In this document: piece after piece, positions 1 through 7,357 of the stretch | Layout of the letters: each line of letters begins with the position of its first letter | Numbering within the stretch: the first letter of the stretch is position 1 | Assembly (NCBI GenBank): GCA_023249895.1 | Contig: JAHFBS010000009.1 | Coordinates: 1-13,560 of the forward strand | Length of the DNA stretch: 13,560 nucleotides | Direction of reading: 5' to 3' | Origin: a bacterium | GTDB lineage: Bacteria > Babelota > Babeliae > Babelales > RVW-14 | Translations under genes and position numbers: made by a program | Notes under the pieces: model-generated | What the model saw: only the letters and a program-made list of their open reading frames with translations | Database searches by the model: none | What the model was told of the DNA's origin: nothing

Positions 1-23
1 TATAACACTTCCTCCGAAGACCC

Positions 24-50
24 GGGGTGCACCTATTTTCGGTGCACCCC
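24..50 (-). terminator. Hairpin just after the giant secreted protein gene (possible terminator)
   Basis: A perfect 10-base inverted repeat (GGGGTGCACC at 24-33, GGTGCACCCC at 41-50) encloses a 7-base loop. It lies 9 bases beyond the stop codon of the minus-strand gene ending at 60, which is where a terminator would sit. No T-tract follows it on the minus strand (the next bases read GGGTCTTCGG), so it is not a canonical intrinsic terminator. It may be a transcript-end stabilising hairpin or act with Rho. Each arm contains the self-complementary octamer GGTGCACC, so a protein-binding site is another possibility. Confidence 0.5.
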
Positions 51-59
51 TCTATTCAC

Positions 60-3000
60 TTATTGATTAAGAATTACGAAGTTTTGGGCTGTTCCGTCAT
101 TTGCTTTTTCTGCACCAAGCGTTCCAGCCGCTGCGGCAACTCCAAGTGATTGGATTGCACGTAGAGGTGGGTTGTCATTACGGATTATTTGCTGACCATA
201 GAAGACAGAGCCGAGACCACCATCTGAATATTTAGACTGATAGGTCGAGTAACCAACAATGTCATAGAATTGTGTTTCGCTGAAGTCTACTTTCTTATGA
301 TATTGAGCTACATCAGTATCATTGTTAAGGCCTGGCTTAGCGAATGCTCTGAATGCAAGTGCATCGTAGAAATATGAGGCATTGCCCCAATATGCTCTAC
401 CGGCAGATCCATAGTTGACGGTATCCAGATCACCATCACTGCCTTGACGATCAAGGATCAATGGTGCTGATGCTAATATTGAGTAGTAACAAACATCATC
501 AGCGTTGAGTATTTCAACAGGACCAGCATAGTCCCAAATGTTGACAAAAATTGGTAATGTTGCAGTTGCGCTGCTTGGAACTGACAAGATGTTACCGCCA
601 CCACGAACTTCTGAAAAATCAGCACCATTAAGATTTAAAAGATAACGATCAGCCGGACCAATAGCCATTAATGATGAGCGGGTTGATGATCCGTCGAAAA
701 TATTACCGTGCGCAAAAGTACCTTCTGCAAGATCTACGCCAATATGTCTGACGTTATTAAGCGATTGTACTTGCCATTCACCATTCCATGGATCGGTATC
801 GGGATTGAACGCAGGGACCGTAACATCACCAACCGTTATAGTCTGTACAACGCCATCAACAATAACAGGGTTGTTGGCTACAACAGCCGCCGTACCATTT
901 GGATTACCATTCTTATTGATCACACCAGCTGCAAGACCAAGGAAGCCTTCGCGATCGATATGCATCAATGCACGAGGGCCATTGAGGACCAAGCTGAAGG
1001 TAATTGAGTGATCCAAACCAAGATCGGTTGGGTTACCAACTTGGAATGCGCCACCGGCAACGTTTTCATCACCGATGTACCAGGACCCTTGACGTTGAAT
1101 GCTAATAGTCAGCGCAGTTGTCTTGGTAAGTGAATCGGTTTCAACACCAACAAAGGTGTTGCCGTTAACCAACATCTTGGCATCTTTATTCAACCAGATT
1201 TGGCCTTGTCCAAGAATCTTGATACGGTCACGAGCTGAAGGGGCTGTATCGTTACCAACATAGGTATTGTTCTTAGCATCGGTATATGGAATGAAGGTTG
1301 AACCTTGTGTATCACCTTCAAAAACCAATTGCGATTGATCATTGAAATACAGAACAACACCGCCGGTTGGATTTTCTGGCAATCTGAGTGTTGCACCTTC
1401 TTCAAAGATCAGTTTGACCTTACCGCCAAAGGCAATTTCTTGACGTTGTGCTGATTGACCAAAGCTGCTCAAATCAAGTTCGCCATACGCAGGAATACGA
1501 ATTTCGTAAGGCATTTCAGAGAAGAACGTCAAACGTTCTGGATTATCACCGGATGCAAACTTCTCAGTGGCAATCAATGCTTGACGATCAACAACCAAGA
1601 GATTGTTGTTAACATCAACCGTACCATCGCCAAGAGGGCAAACCGTTACATAGTCTTTGCCAAGCAAATTCCATGCGCTGTTTGAAAGTTCATTCCAATG
1701 ACGGGTACCAAGTCCGATGTGACCATTAAATTCAACAAAGAGCACGGCGTGTGCGCCTTCGCTGATAAAGTGATCAGCAACAGGATGGAAGTATTGGCCA
1801 AGTCCGGTTGTACCAGCTGTTGTTGCAACTGAGGTAAATTCACGTACACGAGCCGATATTGGACGAACACCATCACCTGAAACATCAAGCAAGAATGGAT
1901 CTGACATTGTTGCGCCCGCAACGTGAAGTTGTGTTACATCGTCACCAGGACCGATATAAAGAAGATCTTGTGGACGAGGAGCAGGCGTATCGATACTCTC
2001 CGTTGCACGCATCAACCATCTAAGAGTATTTGATATTGCTGCTTTACTTGATTTAGGAGGCGTATTTTCAAAACGAGGGACCAATTGATCTCTGTTATGC
2101 CAGCCAATGGTTACTTCTTCTGCGCCTGATGCATCATTGTAGAATGAATTCTGGACATTACGATCGGTATTCTCGTAGCTCAGACGGACATAACCATCAG
2201 TGTTTTCACGACGAGCATCAAACATGGTGCTGGTAATGTTATATGATTGTACGCCATAGCCATAAAGCTTGTTGTCAAAAGTTACTTGATCGTGAGGAAG
2301 ATCAATAACACCACTTAACCAGCAGGTACGATCGGTACCATCAGCGTTGTAATCATTCCATACACGTTGTGCGATGAAGGTTGAGAAGACTGATTGATAT
2401 GGAATACTAGTACGGTCGAGCGCTGTTTCTGGAAGTGCTTCTGGGCGCGTGATGGTGATTTTACCAGCATGTTTAACATATACCACGCCACTATCATCTT
2501 CGCTGACTGCTGGAGTTGCTACTGTTTTACCAAACAGATCAAATGAGCCAAAGCACATAATGCTACCATCAATCGAAAGCGTTGCTGGAAACATCATGTT
2601 AACGCCATCAAGATCAAATTTGCTTGAGGTAAATTGGGCAGTAAGTCCGCCGGTGTAAATTGGCTCTGCGGGGAATTCGTATGGATAAGAATAAGGGAAT
2701 TGAGCATCTTGACCACGAGGAGCAAGTGCACCTTCAACAAGATCAGGGTCTGATGGAGAAACCTGTGTATACCATGTATCAGAAGGCCAACCAATGGTCA
2801 TGTTGCAAACTGAATCATAATCTTGTTGCGTATAGCCAATGATGTTTTGAATCACTGCGCTATCCAACTCTGAAAATTTGATTGGCAATGCAAAGAGGAG
2901 TAAGTGATGCGCACGTTGCTTGCTGATATAGTCTCGCTTTGCTTGTTCATCAGTAATTCCATCAATAATTGCTTGTATTGATGGGCAGAATTGATCACCG

Positions 3001-5651
3001 TTTTGCATAGAAAGCGTTACGGTTGCGTTCAGCGACATATGATTTGGTTCGACTGCCGCATTGTGTTTGAATACGTTGATGGAGCAGCTGTTGGTTGCAA
3101 AGTTGAAACTATTATCAAACATGCGTGACATTATGCTGCCGCACAAGAAAATACGGCCATGTCCCGTGAGCATGGTATCCAATGGATCGCCATGATCAAA
3201 GAATTTAAAGGTCGATTTATTATCATCGCTCAAATGATTTGGATAACCGTAATTATCTTTGACGACAAAGCGAACGCCGGTTGCATTGAGTGATTCTTGC
3301 AATTCAACAGTCGAATTGTAGAAGCGAACTTCTGGGAAGCGATAACGATCTGGATCGGATTGCGTATTGGCCATTTCAGCGCCAACGTATTCACGCGCAA
3401 AATACAAACGCTCGCCACCGCTTACACCTGGTTCTGAACTGAGGAATGGAATTCCATCAACCTTTTTTGTTGCATCAGAATGACGAACAACAAAATTAAA
3501 GAACGAGGCAAAGTTGTTGAAGAACAATGTTGGTGAGTTATAACGATTATATTCTGTGCCGTCATTCAACAACGGACGCATAACTGGATCACCATTAACA
3601 AAAATTTCTTCGCCGCGATAGTTAAGTAAAATACATGCTGCATTCATAACGCCGGTGGTATCACCTTCAGCACCAGCCCTACCAAGCAAGAGTGCTGGAG
3701 TTTGGGCCGTCAGTGGACCTTCGACGTCAAGAACGTGCATACCTTCGCCGCTTTGAATGGTATTGTTATTTGGTGAAAGGTTATAGCCATCGTAGGTACC
3801 TGTTCCAACAGCAAGAATTGTCGTCCAATCAGTTCCTGGAGCATCAAGAAGCGTTTCGGTGTTATCAGGGAAAAGGTTATAAAGATAACCATAATTTGAT
3901 TCAACCGATGAACGGAGATACAACGTACCATTGCCAACCGCGTTAAGAATTGCTGTTGAAGGAATATTGGTTGGTGGAATTTGTGTATACGGATCGGCAA
4001 TAATAAAAGGACTTATTTCAGATCTACCACGGCTTGGGTTACCGTCAACAAAAAGCGCAACATCAAGACCATCAACAATCAATGCTGATGGGTTACGATC
4101 TTTAAGAACGCATTTTGCAGGAGCAACTCTGCTTCTTTCAAAATCGTGCCATGCAAGCGCATCGACGGTATTGCTTGAACCGGCAACATAATCAACAAAA
4201 GTCCAATCTGCCATATCCATCTGTCCGTTGACACCAAGGATAAAACCTTTGCGTACATCATTGAGTTGGTTAGCAGCATTTGATGGCGCCCATCCATAAC
4301 CCCAGGCACCAAGAACATCATTGTACAAATCCCAATAAGGATCTGACATCAATTTGCCATGGCTTGCGACATCACTAACAACCAAAAGGCCTCGACGAAT
4401 TGATTCGCTAGGCTCTCCTGCCATAGTTGCAGATACACGCATATGCGCTTTGGTACCAGCAGGAATACTCAAATCATATGCAGGAGTACCAAGTGCGCCA
4501 CCATTGGTATAACCACTGATTGTTTCAGGATTAAAATTATCATCAACAAAATGACCGGCGATCATTACCGAGCTGTCGTTGAAAGGGAATTTGACAAGCT
4601 TGCTTGCAATAAAATCATACCAATAAGCACCACGCAAGAAGAAAACCATACGGCCGGTACCATCATTGCCGGCGTCAAAGTCCATAGCACCATAGCCGGA
4701 TGCACCAGCGGCATCGGTCGAAAGGTAGGTGATAAAGGAATTTGGACCAACTTCAATCAAGACGCGATTTGATTCTCCTGCAGCAGGAAGAGCTCGTTGG
4801 AACAATACCTTGGTGTCGCTTTCATTGTCTTGATCCATGCAAATAAATACGCGCGTTCCGCCAGCTTCGTGCGATGGTTGATCAATAAATGGATATTCCG
4901 TATCGCCCACGGTTACATAGGGTGCTGAGTAATCAATTTGTCCGTTGAATTTTACAAAAGTTCCATCACTCATGACAAATTTGACTTGACCAGGACCTGC
5001 AAATGTTACTAACAAATCTTGTCCGGTGATTGATTCAACTTCTTCGACGTTCGTTCTGCTTACTGTTTTACCGCGGAATTCAAGATTATGAAGAACGTTA
5101 ACGGTTATCGTTCTTGATGCTGCTGTCTTGAAATAAATTTGTGAAGCACCAGCTTCAGCAAGAGGAGATCCCGTTGTTACCGTATTGGTCACATCAAAAT
5201 ATGGCTCAATTACAACATCCTCAGCGATGTTGATAGCCATATCATGGCCTGTTGCATCAAGAACAACGTTACCATTGATCTTGAGCGAGCATGGAATTGG
5301 GTTTCCTAATGCATCATGCTGCTGGAACGAACCAGGAGCTGATGGATAGTTTGACCACAATGTACCATAAACATTTAACGTATGGTTGAGGGCTGTTGCA
5401 GTAAAAGGATTATTGTAATTTACGCTTGGTGCATCATATGCAACATAATCACGGTTTAAATAAACGCCACCGGTTGTTGCAAAATCATATGTCCATGTAT
5501 GCGTAATCGCTGCATGATCTGGATTAGTATACGAATACGAATAGGTATCAAGACCGGTACCAACAGGAGCCCAATCATATGCACCTACGTGCATGAAGGG
5601 CAATCCCGCCAGCACTGCACACATCAGTATGCGTCTGAGGTTTTGCTTCAT
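60..5651 (-). CDS. Very large secreted protein of unknown family (1863 aa)
   Basis: One uninterrupted frame of 1863 codons. The start is well supported: a strong Shine-Dalgarno (AAAAGGAGAGAG, 5656-5667) lies just upstream of the ATG. The first 24 residues form a classical signal peptide: basic MKQNLRR, a hydrophobic core, then V22-G23-A24 before Tyr25. The protein should therefore be exported across the inner membrane. I recognise no catalytic or binding domain. The mature part is rich in Asn, Asp, Gly, Thr and aromatic residues and low in Cys. Short alternating hydrophobic strands recur, for example VKLIFEEGATLRL, VVLYFNDQSQLVFEG and QIWLNKDAKMLVNG at about residues 1400-1500, which suggests a beta-solenoid or other all-beta surface or extracellular protein. 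The C-terminus (QNFVILNQ) lacks the terminal aromatic of an outer-membrane autotransporter barrel, and no anchor is visible. A role as surface protein, adhesin or secreted factor is inference. It ends in a hairpin at 24-50 and may be translationally coupled to a short upstream ORF. Confidence 0.85.
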   Translation of the reverse strand: MKQNLRRILMCAVLAGLPFMHVGAYDWAPVGTGLDTYSYSYTNPDHAAITHTWTYDFATTGGVYLNRDYVAYDAPSVNYNNPFTATALNHTLNVYGTLWSNYPSAPGSFQQHDALGNPIPCSLKINGNVVLDATGHDMAINIAEDVVIEPYFDVTNTVTTGSPLAEAGASQIYFKTAASRTITVNVLHNLEFRGKTVSRTNVEEVESITGQDLLVTFAGPGQVKFVMSDGTFVKFNGQIDYSAPYVTVGDTEYPFIDQPSHEAGGTRVFICMDQDNESDTKVLFQRALPAAGESNRVLIEVGPNSFITYLSTDAAGASGYGAMDFDAGNDGTGRMVFFLRGAYWYDFIASKLVKFPFNDSSVMIAGHFVDDNFNPETISGYTNGGALGTPAYDLSIPAGTKAHMRVSATMAGEPSESIRRGLLVVSDVASHGKLMSDPYWDLYNDVLGAWGYGWAPSNAANQLNDVRKGFILGVNGQMDMADWTFVDYVAGSSNTVDALAWHDFERSRVAPAKCVLKDRNPSALIVDGLDVALFVDGNPSRGRSEISPFIIADPYTQIPPTNIPSTAILNAVGNGTLYLRSSVESNYGYLYNLFPDNTETLLDAPGTDWTTILAVGTGTYDGYNLSPNNNTIQSGEGMHVLDVEGPLTAQTPALLLGRAGAEGDTTGVMNAACILLNYRGEEIFVNGDPVMRPLLNDGTEYNRYNSPTLFFNNFASFFNFVVRHSDATKKVDGIPFLSSEPGVSGGERLYFAREYVGAEMANTQSDPDRYRFPEVRFYNSTVELQESLNATGVRFVVKDNYGYPNHLSDDNKSTFKFFDHGDPLDTMLTGHGRIFLCGSIMSRMFDNSFNFATNSCSINVFKHNAAVEPNHMSLNATVTLSMQNGDQFCPSIQAIIDGITDEQAKRDYISKQRAHHLLLFALPIKFSELDSAVIQNIIGYTQQDYDSVCNMTIGWPSDTWYTQVSPSDPDLVEGALAPRGQDAQFPYSYPYEFPAEPIYTGGLTAQFTSSKFDLDGVNMMFPATLSIDGSIMCFGSFDLFGKTVATPAVSEDDSGVVYVKHAGKITITRPEALPETALDRTSIPYQSVFSTFIAQRVWNDYNADGTDRTCWLSGVIDLPHDQVTFDNKLYGYGVQSYNITSTMFDARRENTDGYVRLSYENTDRNVQNSFYNDASGAEEVTIGWHNRDQLVPRFENTPPKSSKAAISNTLRWLMRATESIDTPAPRPQDLLYIGPGDDVTQLHVAGATMSDPFLLDVSGDGVRPISARVREFTSVATTAGTTGLGQYFHPVADHFISEGAHAVLFVEFNGHIGLGTRHWNELSNSAWNLLGKDYVTVCPLGDGTVDVNNNLLVVDRQALIATEKFASGDNPERLTFFSEMPYEIRIPAYGELDLSSFGQSAQRQEIAFGGKVKLIFEEGATLRLPENPTGGVVLYFNDQSQLVFEGDTQGSTFIPYTDAKNNTYVGNDTAPSARDRIKILGQGQIWLNKDAKMLVNGNTFVGVETDSLTKTTALTISIQRQGSWYIGDENVAGGAFQVGNPTDLGLDHSITFSLVLNGPRALMHIDREGFLGLAAGVINKNGNPNGTAAVVANNPVIVDGVVQTITVGDVTVPAFNPDTDPWNGEWQVQSLNNVRHIGVDLAEGTFAHGNIFDGSSTRSSLMAIGPADRYLLNLNGADFSEVRGGGNILSVPSSATATLPIFVNIWDYAGPVEILNADDVCYYSILASAPLILDRQGSDGDLDTVNYGSAGRAYWGNASYFYDALAFRAFAKPGLNNDTDVAQYHKKVDFSETQFYDIVGYSTYQSKYSDGGLGSVFYGQQIIRNDNPPLRAIQSLGVAAAAGTLGAEKANDGTAQNFVILNQ

Positions 5652-5713
5652 AATTCTCTCTCCTTTTGAGAAGAAACCAATAACAACTCACGCCGATTTT
5701 TTGCTGCTAGCAT
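5648..5713 (-). CDS. Possible 21-codon leader ORF coupled to the giant secreted protein gene
   Basis: A short frame begins at ATG 5711-5713, seven bases after an AAAGGA ribosome-binding sequence (5721-5726). It encodes 21 residues, starting MLAAKNRREL and ending QKEREL. Its TGA (5648-5650) overlaps the downstream ATG (5649-5651) as ATGA, the usual geometry of translational coupling, and the large gene's own Shine-Dalgarno lies inside its last codons. The same frame stays open back to ATG 5747-5749 (33 aa) and ATG 5777-5779 (43 aa), but neither has a good ribosome-binding site. No family is recognised. Such a short ORF can arise by chance; the overlap and the correctly spaced Shine-Dalgarno are the only support. 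Confidence 0.35.
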   Translation of the reverse strand: MLAAKNRRELLLVSSQKEREL

Positions 5714-5735
5714 TGCACCATCCTTTCGAACGAAT

Positions 5736-5745
5736 CCTCCTTTCT
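5736..5745 (-). promoter_or_regulatory. Near-complete Shine-Dalgarno sequence without a nearby start codon
   Basis: The minus strand reads AGAAAGGAGG, a ten-base match to the complement of the usual bacterial 16S rRNA 3' end. No ATG, GTG or TTG lies at normal spacing; the nearest ATG (5719-5721) is 14 bases away and opens only a four-codon frame. It lies 23 bases upstream of the leader ORF start. It could be a ribosome standby site, a remnant, or chance. Confidence 0.35.
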
Positions 5746-5779
5746 GCATACCTAGACTACGTATCAAACGCTCACACAT

Positions 5780-6076
5780 TTACTCATGATTTAACAACAA
5801 GGATGCAAGAAAATTTGGCGACTTCGAGCGCCGATGGATTTGAGCAGAGAGAATTGGAGATTAAGGCGTGAATCAGCGAATGCTGATGGCAAGAAATTCA
5901 AGAAGTGTTCACTTTACCTAACCACTCTCCACATCACCTTTCTCATCCAACCTTAGCGCCTGCTAGCCAAATGTCAAGGCCGGTCAGTCCGGCATTACGT
6001 GCATGTATAGCGCAGATTTTTTATGTGTAATAAAAAGAGGGGTTAATTGTAAAGATTTTAAAAAAATCGTGGGCGG
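5780..6076. other. Intergenic stretch with small dyads and no convincing gene
   Basis: About 300 bases between the stop of the nuclease gene and the leader region of the giant secreted protein. No frame here has both a start with a ribosome-binding site and protein-like composition. Two small inverted repeats are visible: ATCAGC-GAAT-GCTGAT (5872-5887, perfect 6-base stem) and GCCGG-TCAGT-CCGGC (5979-5993, perfect 5-base stem). On the minus strand a perfect -35 hexamer TTGACA (5972-5977) is followed after 16 bases by a poor -10, TAAGGT (5950-5955). If that promoter is real, the giant gene has an untranslated leader of nearly 300 bases. I see no tRNA or known riboswitch fold. Confidence 0.4.
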
Positions 6077-6718
6077 CTAAACGCGGGATGTTGTTTTCCT
6101 AATATCTTCTTTGACGAAACTGAAAAAAGCGCACACTTTTGTCACACTCGATGTCCATAAATCTTCCCACCACGAGGAGGACTCTTTTTCTGACGGCTGT
6201 GGGCGAGCAGCAAAATGCTGGCACCGTTCTTTAAGTAACTTGAAATGATGCTCAAAACGCATTCGGACATCAGCGCTATCAGTCAAAATTACATTCTCCT
6301 GATTTTTTTCATTCGCAGATTTTGTCCAGTTAAACGAACCTGTCCACACCTTATTATCAATAATGGCAAATTTATTATGCATCAGCGGCTGACGGAAGGA
6401 ATGCTCGGCTCCAAAAACATACAGATCAATGTTACTCGCTTTAAGTTGTTGCCCCTTGCCATAATTGCCTACCATACTTGATGCATCAACAATAATTTGC
6501 ACCTCAACCCCGCGTTTACGCGCTCGAACAAGTGCTTGAGCAATTTTTTGGTCGGTAATCATATAAATTGCAGCATAAATTTTTTGATGGGCACCATCGA
6601 GAAGTTCTACCAGTCTTGTAGCAGGACGATCATCGGGCGCAAAAAATACCTCGGTAACACCATAGGTAATTCCAAAAATCGCGCTGCAAACTATCAAAAC
6701 TATTACCATGCTACGCAT
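6077..6718 (-). CDS. Exported or membrane-anchored phospholipase D-family nuclease (single HKD motif)
   Basis: Predicted 213-residue member of the phospholipase D superfamily, in the small Nuc-like group whose members carry one HKD motif and form the active site as a dimer. The motif is complete: H114-x-K116-x4-D121, followed by the typical G127-S128-F129-N130. Residues 4-21 (MVIVLIVCSAIFGITYG region) form a signal peptide or N-terminal anchor, so the catalytic part should lie outside the cytoplasm. I chose ATG 6716-6718: GGGGAG (6726-6731) ends seven bases upstream of it. A TTG two codons earlier (6722-6724) would be too close to that site. The length fits the family. Known relatives are non-specific endonucleases or phosphodiesterases; the substrate here, nucleic acid or phospholipid, cannot be read from sequence. 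Divergent from the coiled-coil gene, with 60 bases between the starts. Confidence 0.85.
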   Translation of the reverse strand: MRSMVIVLIVCSAIFGITYGVTEVFFAPDDRPATRLVELLDGAHQKIYAAIYMITDQKIAQALVRARKRGVEVQIIVDASSMVGNYGKGQQLKASNIDLYVFGAEHSFRQPLMHNKFAIIDNKVWTGSFNWTKSANEKNQENVILTDSADVRMRFEHHFKLLKERCQHFAARPQPSEKESSSWWEDLWTSSVTKVCAFFSFVKEDIRKTTSRV

Positions 6719-6725
6719 ACACAAT

Positions 6726-6744
6726 CTCCCCTGTCCCCATTATC
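6726..6744 (-). promoter_or_regulatory. Ribosome-binding site and possible -10 for the nuclease gene
   Basis: GGGGAG on the minus strand (6726-6731) decides the start at 6718. Just upstream, GATAAT (6739-6744) matches five of six positions of a sigma-70 -10 box. No good -35 stands at the right distance: TTGATA is present, but with only about 13 bases between. If used, the 5' leader would be very short. Confidence 0.3.
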
Positions 6745-6778
6745 TGTTGAATTTTTCTATCAAGCCCCGTATGGTGTA

Positions 6779-7357
6779 ATGAGGAAGTTATGGGGCACAG
6801 TGTATGCAACACTGCTCTTTTTGCCAATATTTTTTATGGTTGGCGCAGCAACGGCAACTGACATTGAGCAACTTCAGGATCTTTACAAAAAAATCGCTGA
6901 TGGGCTTATTAGCATGCGCAAAGAATCGCCACAAAGCCAAACAAAAATTTATGCCATGCTTGATCAACTCGATAAACTGTATTCACTTGCAAAGAATGGT
7001 GGCGTCAAAATTCAATCACTAGAGAAAAAATACCAAGAAAAAGCTGCTGAAAACACTTCAATTAAAAATGAACTGGCACAAATAAAAACTGATATGCACG
7101 GGGTGCGCAAGTCACTTGAAACAGCTAAAAATAGCCTTGATCAAAAACTTGAAGAAGATAAAGAACGGATTCAAAGTCTTGCACAAGAACGGTCAACACT
7201 TTTAACCAAAGTTGCACATCTTGAGGAACAACTCGGCAGCAAAAAACGTTCATTAGATCAAAAAAATGAACTCGTCGCCATGGACGATCAGAAGCTTGAT
7301 GAATCTCATCCCAACTTAAGTCGCATTTCAACTTCTGAACCCATGTCACCACCTTGA
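6779..7357 (+). CDS. Secreted coiled-coil protein of unknown function
   Basis: Predicted 192-residue exported protein. The start at ATG 6779 is chosen because it begins a clear signal peptide: MRKLWG, a hydrophobic core to about residue 21, then A24-T25-A26 as a likely cleavage site. The frame is open further upstream, but that part lies opposite the nuclease gene and does not look like protein. No clear Shine-Dalgarno precedes the ATG. Residues about 27-175 are rich in Lys, Glu, Gln and Leu with heptad spacing, predicting a long alpha-helical coiled coil. The last 17 residues (around NLSRISTSEPMSPP) are low-complexity, polar and Pro/Ser-rich. No family is recognised; periplasmic or envelope structural roles are typical of such proteins. 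Its 3' end overlaps the 3' end of the convergent TamB-like gene by 52 bases, and no terminator is visible between them. Confidence 0.75.
   Translation: MRKLWGTVYATLLFLPIFFMVGAATATDIEQLQDLYKKIADGLISMRKESPQSQTKIYAMLDQLDKLYSLAKNGGVKIQSLEKKYQEKAAENTSIKNELAQIKTDMHGVRKSLETAKNSLDQKLEEDKERIQSLAQERSTLLTKVAHLEEQLGSKKRSLDQKNELVAMDDQKLDESHPNLSRISTSEPMSPP

Noticed and set aside
708..4772. Numerous plus- and minus-strand frames of 60-109 codons inside the giant gene
   Set aside because: They are shadows in other frames of a continuous 1863-codon gene; none has a ribosome-binding site with protein-like composition.
5719..5737. TTCGAA on the minus strand resembling a tRNA T-loop
   Set aside because: The flanking bases do not form a five-base T-stem, and no acceptor or anticodon arm is present at the right distance.
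5593..5871. Plus-strand open frame of 92 codons across the start of the giant secreted protein gene
   Set aside because: It begins opposite the signal-peptide codons of a strongly supported gene, has no ribosome-binding site, and its composition does not look like protein.
5979..5993. GC-rich hairpin as an intrinsic terminator
   Set aside because: The nearest T-run on the plus strand is about 25 bases away and none follows on the minus strand.
6055..6070. GATTTT/AAAATC inverted repeat after the nuclease gene as its terminator
   Set aside because: The stem is all A-T except one pair, too weak for a terminator hairpin, and only a short T-run follows at a distance.
6747..6775. Plus-strand promoter TTGAAT-17-TATGGT for the coiled-coil gene
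   Set aside because: The -10 ends only three bases before the start codon, so transcription would begin inside the gene.
6497..6778. Upstream extension of the coiled-coil gene by 94 codons
   Set aside because: The extension lies opposite the HKD nuclease gene, has an odd composition, and would bury the obvious signal peptide that starts at 6779.
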